Positions 1 through 7,042 of a DNA stretch of 7,662 nucleotides are shown here, in pieces (within the stretch, counting starts at the first letter, position 1; each line of letters opens with the position of its first letter). The notes beneath the pieces were generated by a model, which was given only the letters and a program-made list of their open reading frames with translations, searched no databases and was not told where the DNA came from. Location: the NCBI GenBank assembly GCA_964594905.1, contig CAZQOI010000108.1, positions 1 through 7,662 of the forward strand, in the 5' to 3' direction. This DNA comes from Granulosicoccus sp964594905 (lineage in GTDB: Bacteria; Pseudomonadota; Gammaproteobacteria; Granulosicoccales; Granulosicoccaceae). Position numbers and translations under genes: made by a program.

Positions 1-1286
1 GCTTGGCGTTCTCGGGCGATGGCTCGATAGCCGATATCGCCTCTGTAGCGTCGATCCTTCCATTGAACGGTTTCTGCACCTTTGTCGGCAAGTGCTTTTG
101 CATCGCTTAAGGTATTTGCTTGTGCTGTTACACACATAACGCGCCCACCGGAGGTTTGTAGCTCTCCGTCGCTGATTCTTGTACCTGCGTGAAACACCTT
201 GCAACCGTTATCGTTTGCTGCGTTCACGCCAGTTATTACTTCGCCCTTGCTACTACCTTCGGGGTAGTTACCAGCAGCCAGCACGATACCGATAGCGCTG
301 CCTTCGTGCCACTTGGCCGTTTGCTCAGCTAAGGTATTGTCAACCGCTGCCGCGAGTAGGGGCAACAGGTCTGAATCGAGGCACATCATTAACGGTTGTG
401 TTTCTGGATCGCCAAGTCGAACGTTGTACTCAACAACACGTGCCTTGCCAGTGTTGTCGATCATCAGACCAACATAGAGAAAGCCTGTGAAAGGCATGCC
501 GTCTGTGGCCAGTGCATTGATTGTCGGTTGCAGGATGTCGGCAACCACATGTGCATGAACCTCGTCAGTGACAACCGGCGCGGGGGAGTAAGCGCCCATG
601 CCTCCGGTGTTCGGACCCAGGTCGCCTTCATCGCGCGCCTTGTGATCTTGACTGGTGGCTAGTGGCAAGCAGTCAGTTCCTGAGACAATAGCGATAAAGC
701 TGGCTTCCTCGCCTTCAAGAAATTCTTCGATAACAATCGTTGCGCTGGCATCACCAAAGCGGCGTTCACCGAGCATTGCGTGCACGGCATCGTTTGCCTC
801 TTCGATGCTTTGGGCAACAACCACACCTTTGCCTGCAGCTAAACCATCGGCCTTGATGACAATTGGCGCGCCGCGTTGCTTGATCCAGGCGATGGCTTCA
901 TCCGCGTTATCGAAGGTTGCATGTGCCGCTGTGGGTATCTGGTGGCGTTGCATAAATGCCTTGGCGAAGGCTTTGCTGCCTTCCAGTTGTGCAGCAGCGG
1001 CGCTAGGACCAAAGATTGACAGGCCAGCTGCTTGAAACTGATCGGCGATACCGAGCACCAGTGGCGCTTCAGGACCGACTACCGTTAACGCGACGTCCTG
1101 CGTTTTCGCATAGTTCAGGAGGCTTGGAATATCGTCAGCGGCGATATCGACATTGCTGGTTTTAGGTTCCGCTGCGGTACCCGGATTACCGGGGGCAACT
1201 GAAATACGCGTAACCACTGGTGAGGCACTGAGCTTCCACACGAGTGCATGTTCTCGACCGCCGCCACCAACTACCAGTATGTGCAT
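1..1286 (-). CDS. purD: Phosphoribosylamine--glycine ligase (GAR synthetase), nearly complete
   Basis: Catalyses ATP-dependent joining of glycine to 5-phosphoribosylamine, the second step of de novo purine synthesis, in the cytoplasm. The minus strand reads 428 codons from the ATG at 1284-1286 to the window edge without a stop. The N-terminal glycine loop GGGGREHA lies at residues 7-14 and GPEAP at about 71-75. The ATP-grasp domain follows, with KADGLAAGKGV at about 145-155, the EEFLEGEE region at about 187-194, GDLGPNTGGMGAYSP at about 221-235 and the metal-binding EYNVRLGDPETQ at about 287-297. The C-terminal GYRAIARE at about 419-426 is the usual end of the family. E. coli PurD has about 430 residues, so only the last residue or so and the stop are missing. 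A purine-rich AAAGGCGG lies upstream of the start. The conserved RFGDPETQ reads RLGDPETQ, and a nearby position that is usually Arg is Cys302. The neighbour at 1307 is divergent. Confidence 0.97.
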   Translation of the reverse strand, partial: MHILVVGGGGREHALVWKLSASPVVTRISVAPGNPGTAAEPKTSNVDIAADDIPSLLNYAKTQDVALTVVGPEAPLVLGIADQFQAAGLSIFGPSAAAAQLEGSKAFAKAFMQRHQIPTAAHATFDNADEAIAWIKQRGAPIVIKADGLAAGKGVVVAQSIEEANDAVHAMLGERRFGDASATIVIEEFLEGEEASFIAIVSGTDCLPLATSQDHKARDEGDLGPNTGGMGAYSPAPVVTDEVHAHVVADILQPTINALATDGMPFTGFLYVGLMIDNTGKARVVEYNVRLGDPETQPLMMCLDSDLLPLLAAAVDNTLAEQTAKWHEGSAIGIVLAAGNYPEGSSKGEVITGVNAANDNGCKVFHAGTRISDGELQTSGGRVMCVTAQANTLSDAKALADKGAETVQWKDRRYRGDIGYRAIARERQ

Positions 1287-1306
1287 TTCTTTTGCCGCCT
1301 TTGTAA

Positions 1307-2539
1307 ATGTGCTTAGTGTACTGTGTCGCCGTGAATTCAGATGCACAACAAGCCCGTTTCAATGATATTTCGATATCTGCTATTGGCATGGGCTTGCTTA
1401 CAGCAGTTGTCGGCTTTGCTGGATCCTTCGCCGTCGTATTGGAAGGCTTCAGGGCAACTGGCGCGACAGAGGCGGAAGCTGCATCTGGTTTGATGGCGCT
1501 GAGCATTGGTATGGGTGTGTCCGGCATCCTGTTGGCTTGGCGTTACCGCATCCCGATAGGCGTCGCCTGGTCGACACCGGGCTCAGCTTTGTTGATTTCT
1601 TCTGGCGCGGCATTGTCGAGTGTTAACGCGGCTGTTGGGGCCTATTTATTCAGTGCCGTTCTGTTAATCATTGCCGGTGTGTTCAGACCGCTTGGTCGAT
1701 TGATAGAAGCTATTCCGTCGAGTCTGGCGAATGCCATGCTGGCAGGTGTCCTGTTGATGATATGTCTCGCGCCGGTGCAAGCGCTCGCAAGTGAGACCGT
1801 GCTGGCTGTGCCGGTTGTACTAACGTGGTACATCGTTGGGCGATTCAACCGCTTGCTCGCCGTGCCGGCGGCTTTTTTGGTGTTGCTGCCTATCGTCATT
1901 ACCTACGTTGGTGTACCCGACGATTTTTCCTCATCATTTGCACAAGCGCTACTGCCGAAGCCTGTTCTGATAATGCCAACGTTCGAGATTGACGCCTTGG
2001 TCAGTGTCGGAATTCCGTTATTCGTCGTCACCATGGCATCGCAAAACGTGCCAGGTATTGCAGTGCTGAGGGCCAACGGTTATGCCCCTAAAGCCGGGCC
2101 GGTCATTAGCAACACAGGTTTTTTTAGTTTAATTGCTGCGCCGTTTGGCGCGCATGCCATCAATCTTGCGGCTATTACTGCAGCGTTAATGGCAGGGAAG
2201 GACTCGCATGTTGATCCAGAGCGTCGCTATTGGGCATCATTGTCCGCAGGATTCGCTTATGTGTTTATAGGCTTGCTGGCAGGGGTGGTAAGTCTGTTGG
2301 TAACACTGCTTCCACAGATAATCGTACAAGCTATCGCCGGGCTGGCGCTGCTTGGCTCATTTACGCATGCTCTGGTGTCGGCATTTGCGATCGAAGAAGA
2401 TCGCGAAGCCGCGGCAGTGACATTTCTCTTCGCAGCATCTGGCTTGACTCTCTTGAGCATAGGCGGTGCTTTCTGGGGTCTAATAGTGGGTGGCGCTATG
2501 GTGTACTTGTTAAACCGCAGACGGAAAAGAAATTCATGA
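1307..2539 (+). CDS. BenE-family inner-membrane transporter (benzoate/H+ symporter-like)
   Basis: Polytopic membrane protein of the BenE family (relatives: Acinetobacter BenE, E. coli YdcO), whose studied member imports benzoate with protons. The translation is strongly hydrophobic with about a dozen apparent membrane spans. It carries family hallmarks: RIPIGVAWSTPGSALL at about residues 81-96 and PFGAHAINLAAITAALMAG at about 278-297, followed by a DPERRY segment. It ends in a basic cytoplasmic tail (NRRRKRNS). At 410 residues it is close to the usual 390-400. The start is uncertain: ATG 1307 gives MCLVYCV before the family-like region, while GTG 1331 gives a 402-residue protein with a more usual short N-tail; neither has a clear ribosome binding site. 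The stop overlaps the next ATG (ATGA, 2536-2539), so it heads a coupled unit with a CoA lyase and an MFS transporter. No aromatic-degradation gene is visible, so benzoate is only the family substrate; another organic acid is equally possible. Confidence 0.88.
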   Translation: MCLVYCVAVNSDAQQARFNDISISAIGMGLLTAVVGFAGSFAVVLEGFRATGATEAEAASGLMALSIGMGVSGILLAWRYRIPIGVAWSTPGSALLISSGAALSSVNAAVGAYLFSAVLLIIAGVFRPLGRLIEAIPSSLANAMLAGVLLMICLAPVQALASETVLAVPVVLTWYIVGRFNRLLAVPAAFLVLLPIVITYVGVPDDFSSSFAQALLPKPVLIMPTFEIDALVSVGIPLFVVTMASQNVPGIAVLRANGYAPKAGPVISNTGFFSLIAAPFGAHAINLAAITAALMAGKDSHVDPERRYWASLSAGFAYVFIGLLAGVVSLLVTLLPQIIVQAIAGLALLGSFTHALVSAFAIEEDREAAAVTFLFAASGLTLLSIGGAFWGLIVGGAMVYLLNRRRKRNS

Positions 2540-3438
2540 ATGATGCCTCTCTCTTACCATTGTGTCGAAGTGCTTTGTTCATGCCGGCGAGCAATGAGCG
2601 AGTACTAGCCAAGGGGCCAACGCTTGATTGTGATGCGGTAATTGTTGATCTTGAAGACGCGGTGTCGACAGAGACCAAAGAAATTTCAAGACGCTCTGCA
2701 GTCACTGCGCTCACAGAGCAGGACTATGGCTCAACGCTCAGAGCTTTGCGGGTCAATGCGGTAGGTACTGAATGGCATGCGGATGATTTAATAGCCTTTG
2801 TCGCCTGCAAACCCGATGTGCTTGTTTTGCCCAAGATCGAGTCAGCAGAAGACATGGCCAGTGTCAGTCAAGTGCTTGATGCCAATTCACTCGAATGTGA
2901 AATCTGGGCGATGATTGAATCACCTTTATCGATTTTACATATTGAGGATATTGCTGCAAGTAGTTTGCAGCATTCACGTCTGACACGGCTCATTGTCGGT
3001 AGCAATGATCTTATGCGCTTGGCGGGTATGCCTTTAACTCGTGATAGACACTATCTTTTACCTTGGTTGATGCATTGTGTTGTTGCAGCCAAAGCCTATG
3101 GTTTGCAGATACTCGACAGTATCTATAGTGATTTCAAGGATGCTGATGGGTTTGCGACGGAATGTCATGCAGGTGTCATGATGGGGATGAATGGCAAAAC
3201 CTTGATTCATCCAGCACAGATTGCCGCTGCTAATGCAGCATGGACACCGTCAGATGAACAATTGAGTGAGGCCAGGGAGATCGTTGCAACTTTTGCCCTG
3301 GCAGAGCATCAACAGGCCGGTGTTGTTCAGATCAACGGTCGTATGGTTGAACGTTTGCATCTTGAGATGGCGGAACGCACACTCACCATCATGTCTGACA
3401 TTGAAAAGAGAGACGGGTCGAGCGATTCGTCAGCATGA
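2536..3438 (+). CDS. CitE-like / HpcH-HpaI family acyl-CoA lyase
   Basis: 300-residue soluble TIM-barrel enzyme of the HpcH/HpaI aldolase superfamily, CitE-like branch. This branch includes citrate lyase beta, malyl-CoA/beta-methylmalyl-CoA lyases, citramalyl-CoA lyase and related malyl-CoA thioesterases. Seen in order: RSALFMPASN at residues 11-20 (CoA/phosphate side), VIVDLEDAV at 35-43, Arg72 in LRVNAVGTEW (thioester-binding Arg), LPKIES at 98-103, Glu128 in MIES and Asp158 in GSNDL (the Mg2+ ligands of the family), DSIYSDFKD, then GKTLIHPAQI towards the C-terminus. The start is the ATG at 2536, which overlaps the benE-like stop; the frame stays open further upstream but only inside that gene. 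GGAAAAGA just before it may serve as the ribosome binding site. The 3' end overlaps the MFS start by ATGA. No CitF or CitD citrate lyase partner is present, so it probably acts alone on a CoA thioester. The exact substrate cannot be read from sequence. Confidence 0.88.
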   Translation: MNDASLLPLCRSALFMPASNERVLAKGPTLDCDAVIVDLEDAVSTETKEISRRSAVTALTEQDYGSTLRALRVNAVGTEWHADDLIAFVACKPDVLVLPKIESAEDMASVSQVLDANSLECEIWAMIESPLSILHIEDIAASSLQHSRLTRLIVGSNDLMRLAGMPLTRDRHYLLPWLMHCVVAAKAYGLQILDSIYSDFKDADGFATECHAGVMMGMNGKTLIHPAQIAAANAAWTPSDEQLSEAREIVATFALAEHQQAGVVQINGRMVERLHLEMAERTLTIMSDIEKRDGSSDSSA

Positions 3439-4661
3439 ACGAAACTCTCAAGACTGAATCTGATTCGGCTGAAACGATAGGTCGGCTTCTGCTACTGGTA
3501 CTTATTGGCATATCGTCCATAGGACCTGTCACGCTAAACGGCGTGCTGCCTGCAAACACCGTCATCATGCAGGAATTTTCGGTGAGTTATGCATTAGTGC
3601 AGGCCGTAGTCACTGTGTACCTGGTCGCGATATTCGTTTCGCAACTTATCCTTGGATCGTTGGCTGATCGGTTTGGACGCCGACCGATCATGATAGCGGC
3701 TTTGATGATATTTACAGTGGGCAGCGCCTTGTGTGCAACGGCGACCTCGATGGAGATGTTGCTGTTGTATCGATTCATACAGGGCTTTGGTGGTGCGGTC
3801 TGCATGTTTTTACCACGCACCATTGTTCGAGACATCTATCCAGTTGACAAGGCTGCGAGCATGATCGGCTACATGACCACAGCGATGATGGTAGCGCCTT
3901 TGTTTGGCCCAGCTGCTGGTGGCTGGATTACTGATAACTTCAATTGGCGTTTGATTTATGTGGGCCTTGCGGTGTTTGGTTGTTTGCTTGTATTGCTTGC
4001 CTATAGTTTTCAATACGAGACCTTAAAAGCGCGTCAGCTATCGGTCGTTGAACAAGATCGCGGCAAAGTCTCTCGCCCTTATTTTGAACTACTTAATTCG
4101 CGACGATTTCAGGGGTATATGATTTTGCATGCGGGTGCGGTAGGTGTTTACTTTACGTTTCTTGCTGGCGCTCCATTCGTGGCGATGGAGAGCCGAGGCC
4201 TTAGCGCTTCGCAGTACGGTATCTGGTTTGCGATGGTTGCTATTGGCTATCTATCAGGGAATCTGATCGCTGGACGTTTCTCGGTAAGAGTAGGGGCGGT
4301 GCGTATGATCAAGCTTGGGTTGATCCCTTTAATAGGTGGCACTGTTTTGTTCTGGGTCTTGAGTGGTTGGCAACACCCAATTGCATTATTTTTGCCAATG
4401 AATATCATCGCGATCAGTAATGGCATGTCACTGCCTAATATGGTGTCTCTGGCAATGAGCATTCGTCCTGAGTTATCGGCAACCGCCTCTGGTCTAACAG
4501 GCAGCGCACAAATGTTCTGTGGTGTGCTTTGTACACTTATCGTCGGATATATGCTGCCATATGCAGACTACTGGTTGTTTATCGTTATAAGTGCGTGTTG
4601 CCTTCTTGCCGTTGCGGGTTATCTCCTCGCTAGTTCATCGCCTAACGCTGACCACCATTGA
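3435..4661 (+). CDS. MFS transporter, Bcr/CflA-like (DHA1) efflux family
   Basis: 408-residue, 12-span major facilitator. A short polar N-tail of about 16 residues precedes TM1. Motif A of the superfamily is GSLADRFGRRP at about 74-84. The TM4 arginine motif is LYRFIQGFGGA at about 111-121, followed by LPRTIVRDIYP, typical of Bcr/CflA proteins. The antiporter motif C region PLFGPAAGGWI lies at about 155-165, which favours proton-coupled export. The TM1 signature of Bcr/CflA, usually D-x-Y-L-P, reads N35-G-V-L-P here, so the family Asp is absent and the substrate may differ from known drug exporters. The ATG at 3435 overlaps the preceding lyase stop, which implies translational coupling. Its last 20 bases overlap the 3' end of the opposite-strand dehydrogenase. 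Drug resistance is only the family label; export of a metabolite handled by the upstream lyase is possible. Confidence 0.9.
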   Translation: MNETLKTESDSAETIGRLLLLVLIGISSIGPVTLNGVLPANTVIMQEFSVSYALVQAVVTVYLVAIFVSQLILGSLADRFGRRPIMIAALMIFTVGSALCATATSMEMLLLYRFIQGFGGAVCMFLPRTIVRDIYPVDKAASMIGYMTTAMMVAPLFGPAAGGWITDNFNWRLIYVGLAVFGCLLVLLAYSFQYETLKARQLSVVEQDRGKVSRPYFELLNSRRFQGYMILHAGAVGVYFTFLAGAPFVAMESRGLSASQYGIWFAMVAIGYLSGNLIAGRFSVRVGAVRMIKLGLIPLIGGTVLFWVLSGWQHPIALFLPMNIIAISNGMSLPNMVSLAMSIRPELSATASGLTGSAQMFCGVLCTLIVGYMLPYADYWLFIVISACCLLAVAGYLLASSSPNADHH

Positions 4662-5394
4662 TTTCCAGCACTTGCCCCGTGATATAGCCGGATAATTCTG
4701 GGGCTGCAAAAAATAGAAAGCTCGCCGCACAGTCTTCTGCGGTACCTAGTCTTTGCAAGGGTATTTGCTTGCGCGTGTTCTCAAGTTTTTCCTTGCTTGA
4801 GTAGCGCTCATGAAATTCGGTATCAATAACACCTGGTGAGACGGCATTGGCGCGAATACCATCAGGCGCCAGTTCTCGCGCTAACCCTCTTGTATAGGTT
4901 GACACAAATGCTTTACTAGCCGAGTAAATTGCGGAGCCAGGACTACCTCCAGTGCTCGCCGAAATTGACACGGTGTTGATGATTGATGCGTCGCCTGATT
5001 TTTTCAAAAGGGGAATCATTGCGCGCGTGACACGGACAACTGAATCCTGATTGAGACTGACTATATTGGCGTAGTCAGTTTCACTCAGCGTATCCGCTGG
5101 AAAGCGACCGAACATGGTTCCTGCATTGTTGATCAGCACATCGACTCGATCTGTATGCGAGCTTACAAACCTGACAAAGGCCAGCTGATCTTCTGTCTTG
5201 GTGAAGTCGCCGGTCGTGACCTTTAGCTGGTGGTTGTCCGTGAGGCCATGATCCTGCCGACCAAGATGAGCGATGACGGTAGCGCCTGAATCCAGGAATG
5301 CGGCAAGCACCGCTCGGCCAATACCAGAACCTGCGCCGGTGATGACCACGATTCGATCTTGGATCAGACTCTTGAATAGTGTTGTATAGCTCAT
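4642..5394 (-). CDS. Classical short-chain dehydrogenase/reductase (SDR), FabG-like
   Basis: 250-residue Rossmann-fold NAD(P)-dependent oxidoreductase of the classical SDR family. Seen: cofactor loop TGAGSGIG at residues 19-26, NNAG at 89-92, structural Asn115, a catalytic Ser in TVSISAS (S143 or S145), the YSASK active site (Tyr157, Lys161), PGVIDTEFH at about 188-195, and the usual ending GYITGQVLEINGG. The second beta strand (ATVIAHLGRQ) lacks the terminal Asp that selects NAD, so NADP(H) is more likely; this is inference. Start chosen as the ATG at 5392-5394 (MSYTTLFKS); an in-frame TTG at 5400 adds two residues and is less likely. No strong ribosome binding site is visible. It is convergent with the MFS gene (20-base overlap of 3' ends) and divergent from the methyltransferase. 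The substrate is unknown; the family covers many alcohols, sugars and ketoacyl groups. Confidence 0.92.
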   Translation of the reverse strand: MSYTTLFKSLIQDRIVVITGAGSGIGRAVLAAFLDSGATVIAHLGRQDHGLTDNHQLKVTTGDFTKTEDQLAFVRFVSSHTDRVDVLINNAGTMFGRFPADTLSETDYANIVSLNQDSVVRVTRAMIPLLKKSGDASIINTVSISASTGGSPGSAIYSASKAFVSTYTRGLARELAPDGIRANAVSPGVIDTEFHERYSSKEKLENTRKQIPLQRLGTAEDCAASFLFFAAPELSGYITGQVLEINGGQR

Positions 5395-5455
5395 GGTCAA
5401 AGCTTAGCCTGTCGAGACAAAGGTTTACGCGAAAGGTCCGTTTTTTAGGTGAAAT

Positions 5456-5500
5456 TCGGCGCTTGACTGTATATCATGGTGCCAAGCGAATATTCGCCGA
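5456..5500. promoter_or_regulatory. Candidate operator/promoter region with 12-bp palindrome in the divergent gap
   Basis: The 119-base gap (5395-5513) between the SDR and methyltransferase genes holds a perfect palindrome, GCGAATATTCGC, at 5486-5497. Two further inverted pairs flank it: CGCTTG (5460-5465) with CAAGCG (5483-5488), and TCGGCG (5456-5461) with CGCCGA (5495-5500). TTGACT at 5463-5468 resembles a sigma-70 -35 box for the rightward operon. The best -10 candidate, GAATAT at 5488-5493, matches poorly and sits 19 bases away, inside the palindrome. A repressor at the palindrome would block such a promoter. No regulator gene is present in the window, and the symmetry could be chance. 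Confidence 0.3.
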
Positions 5501-5513
5501 GCGGGATAACGCC

Positions 5514-6209
5514 ATGTCGACACAAACTGTCAAACGCCTCAAGCATCCAGTACGAGAGTACAAACTTGATCGGGATGGGCGACACGACATTGCGCAACTG
5601 CTGGGCTCAATACCCAGTATGCAGGCTTTACGTGATGGTATGCAGGATCATGCACAATCTCTGCAGTCGCAATATGATCACTATATTTCTAGCGTATCGC
5701 TGGATTATATGGCGGCATCGCTCGAATCCAGTGCCTTGTTGTGCAGTCTTGCAGATATCACCGGCGCAGGATCCGTGGTCGATCTCGGCAGTGGCTTCAG
5801 TTCCTATGTATTGCGTGATTACGCCGCGCAAACCACACCAACGCCAGTGGTACATTCGGTAGATGACAGCGTTGAGTGGCTAGGTAAAACACGTGAATAT
5901 CTCGAACAACAAAAATCAACCACTGACAACCTTTACGACTGGCAGGAATTTGAAGCCAAGACTCATCTCAAATTCGATCTGATCTTCCATGATATGGGCA
6001 ATATGGATGTACGTGCCAGTGCCTTGCCTTGGGTTATTGATCACTTGAATCCAGGTGGCTTCGCCTTGTTGGATGATATGCATAAGGCTCGATATCGTAA
6101 AAAGGCCGAAGCTGTTATTGCAAAAACTGATTTGCATCTGTATTCGATGCGCGAACTCACACTGGATAAGCTGGGTCGCTTCGCAATGTTGTTACATCGT
6201 CCGGTCTGA
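5514..6209 (+). CDS. Class I SAM-dependent methyltransferase
   Basis: 231-residue soluble protein with a Rossmann-type methyltransferase domain in the second half. Motif I is VVDLGSGFSS at residues 88-97 (SAM binding). The acidic turn after the second strand is SVDDS at 115-119. The motif IV region is FDLIFHDMGNM at 154-164, followed by the post-IV LNPGGFALLDDMH at 178-190. About 80 residues of mostly helical, charged sequence precede the domain. This resembles small O-methyltransferases of the Methyltransf_24 type, but the acceptor cannot be told. Start chosen at ATG 5514, with GGGAT shortly upstream. The frame is open further upstream to 5379, but that extension runs antisense into the SDR gene and is basic and unlike the family. 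It is the first gene of a probable operon with a GT-D glycosyltransferase 29 bases downstream, which makes a sugar or glycan-linked acceptor plausible (inference). Confidence 0.85.
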   Translation: MSTQTVKRLKHPVREYKLDRDGRHDIAQLLGSIPSMQALRDGMQDHAQSLQSQYDHYISSVSLDYMAASLESSALLCSLADITGAGSVVDLGSGFSSYVLRDYAAQTTPTPVVHSVDDSVEWLGKTREYLEQQKSTTDNLYDWQEFEAKTHLKFDLIFHDMGNMDVRASALPWVIDHLNPGGFALLDDMHKARYRKKAEAVIAKTDLHLYSMRELTLDKLGRFAMLLHRPV

Positions 6210-6238
6210 CTGGAAAAACCTGAAATCCTGATCCGCTA

Positions 6239-7027
6239 ATGAAGTGGCTGAAATCCCTGTACGCGAAGCCATCGCGTAATGAACCCGTGTTGCCTGCTAC
6301 GAAGCAGTTTGCAGAAGAACTGGTCACGCTTAACCAACGATTACACTCACTGACAAATTTTGCCTTGGTCCGTTTTGGTGATGGTGAAATGATGATCATT
6401 GATGGTGTCGGTATTGATCTATCAAAAAAATACAATGGCGAGCATCAGTACGTGCCGGGTGATGACAGACATGAAGTACAGCGCGAAAGGCTACGTGAAT
6501 CACTGGTGCACCAAGATCCCTATTACTTTGTTGGTATTGCTTGTCCCTGCTGTGTTGGTAAAGAAAATTTTTTAACATTGAAAGAGCGCTCTGCCCAAGC
6601 AGAAGATCAGCTTACCTGGGCAAATATTTTTGTGAATGCCAACTATAAGAATTTCCGAGAGCAGACGGTTGCTGCGCTTAAGACAAGAACGGTGAATATG
6701 GTGTGTCACGAAAAAGCCAACACCGATGGTTTACCGTTTACGGTTCAACATCAATTCACGGTAGGAGTTAATTCCTGGGTGGATGACCATTCGCGAGTTA
6801 AAGAGGAATTGATAACCCACATTCGAGATAACAAGGTGAGCAATGAGGTATTTCTGTTCTCTGCGGGTGTGCTGTCAAACATACTGGTGCATGAGCTGTT
6901 CAAGGCGTACCCAGACAACACCTACATCGATCTCGGTTCAGTATTTGATGTTGACATGGGGCTTGGCAAGACGCGCAAGTATCTGAAGAAAGGCAAGACG
7001 CTCAACAAAACCTGTGTGTGGTTCTAG
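6239..7027 (+). CDS. GT-D fold glycosyltransferase (DUF1792-like)
   Basis: 262-residue cytoplasmic protein that I assign to the GT-D glycosyltransferase family. That family was first known as DUF1792 and was characterised in streptococcal serine-rich adhesin glycosylation. Its defining D-x-E motif is here in LVRFGDGEM, with Asp48 and Glu50 expected to bind the metal and nucleotide sugar. Other family-like landmarks are YNGE at 65-68, FVGIACPCC at about 97-105, CHEKAN at about 156-161, the glycine turn FSAGVLSNIL at about 207-216 and IDLGSVFDVDMG at about 230-241. No signal peptide or membrane span is seen. The start at ATG 6239 follows the methyltransferase stop by 29 bases, and the ribosome binding site is weak. 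The decarboxylase gene starts 15 bases after its stop, so the three are likely one transcript. Donor and acceptor are unknown. A cell-surface polysaccharide or glycoprotein acceptor is the family expectation, but no other glycan gene is in view. Confidence 0.8.
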   Translation: MKWLKSLYAKPSRNEPVLPATKQFAEELVTLNQRLHSLTNFALVRFGDGEMMIIDGVGIDLSKKYNGEHQYVPGDDRHEVQRERLRESLVHQDPYYFVGIACPCCVGKENFLTLKERSAQAEDQLTWANIFVNANYKNFREQTVAALKTRTVNMVCHEKANTDGLPFTVQHQFTVGVNSWVDDHSRVKEELITHIRDNKVSNEVFLFSAGVLSNILVHELFKAYPDNTYIDLGSVFDVDMGLGKTRKYLKKGKTLNKTCVWF

Positions 7028-7030
7028 GAA
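7026..7030 (+). promoter_or_regulatory. Probable ribosome binding site of the OtnC-like gene
   Basis: AGGAA lies 12 bases before the ATG at 7043 and overlaps the TAG stop (7025-7027) of the glycosyltransferase gene. The spacing is slightly long. The site supports the choice of ATG 7043 and coupling between the two genes. Confidence 0.5.
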
Positions 7031-7042
7031 ATCTCTACAACA

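Noticed and set aside
396..1035. Two plus-strand open frames (396-662 and 655-1035)
   Set aside because: They lie antisense within purD, whose full-length match to its family is clear. Their translations show no family features and look like reverse-frame shadows.
1364..1377. AT-rich near-palindrome around GATATC near the BenE start
   Set aside because: Very short arms inside coding sequence; expected by chance.
2230..2535. Upstream extension of the CitE-like frame
   Set aside because: The 102 extra codons sit inside the BenE-like gene in another frame and have the irregular composition of a shadow. CitE-like proteins start close to the RSALFMPASN motif, which fits ATG 2536.
5395..5400. TTG start for the SDR at 5400
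   Set aside because: It adds only two residues over the ATG at 5394, has no better ribosome binding site, and ATG is preferred.
5474..5492. Possible sigma-54 -24/-12 promoter on the minus strand (TTGGCACC...)
   Set aside because: The TGGCAC-like half is present, but the required GC doublet of the -12 element is not at the right distance.
5379..5513. Upstream extension of the methyltransferase frame, and an alternative frame from ATG 5476
   Set aside because: The extension overlaps the 5' end of the SDR gene and does not look like methyltransferase sequence. The ATG at 5476 is in a different frame and lacks the motifs.
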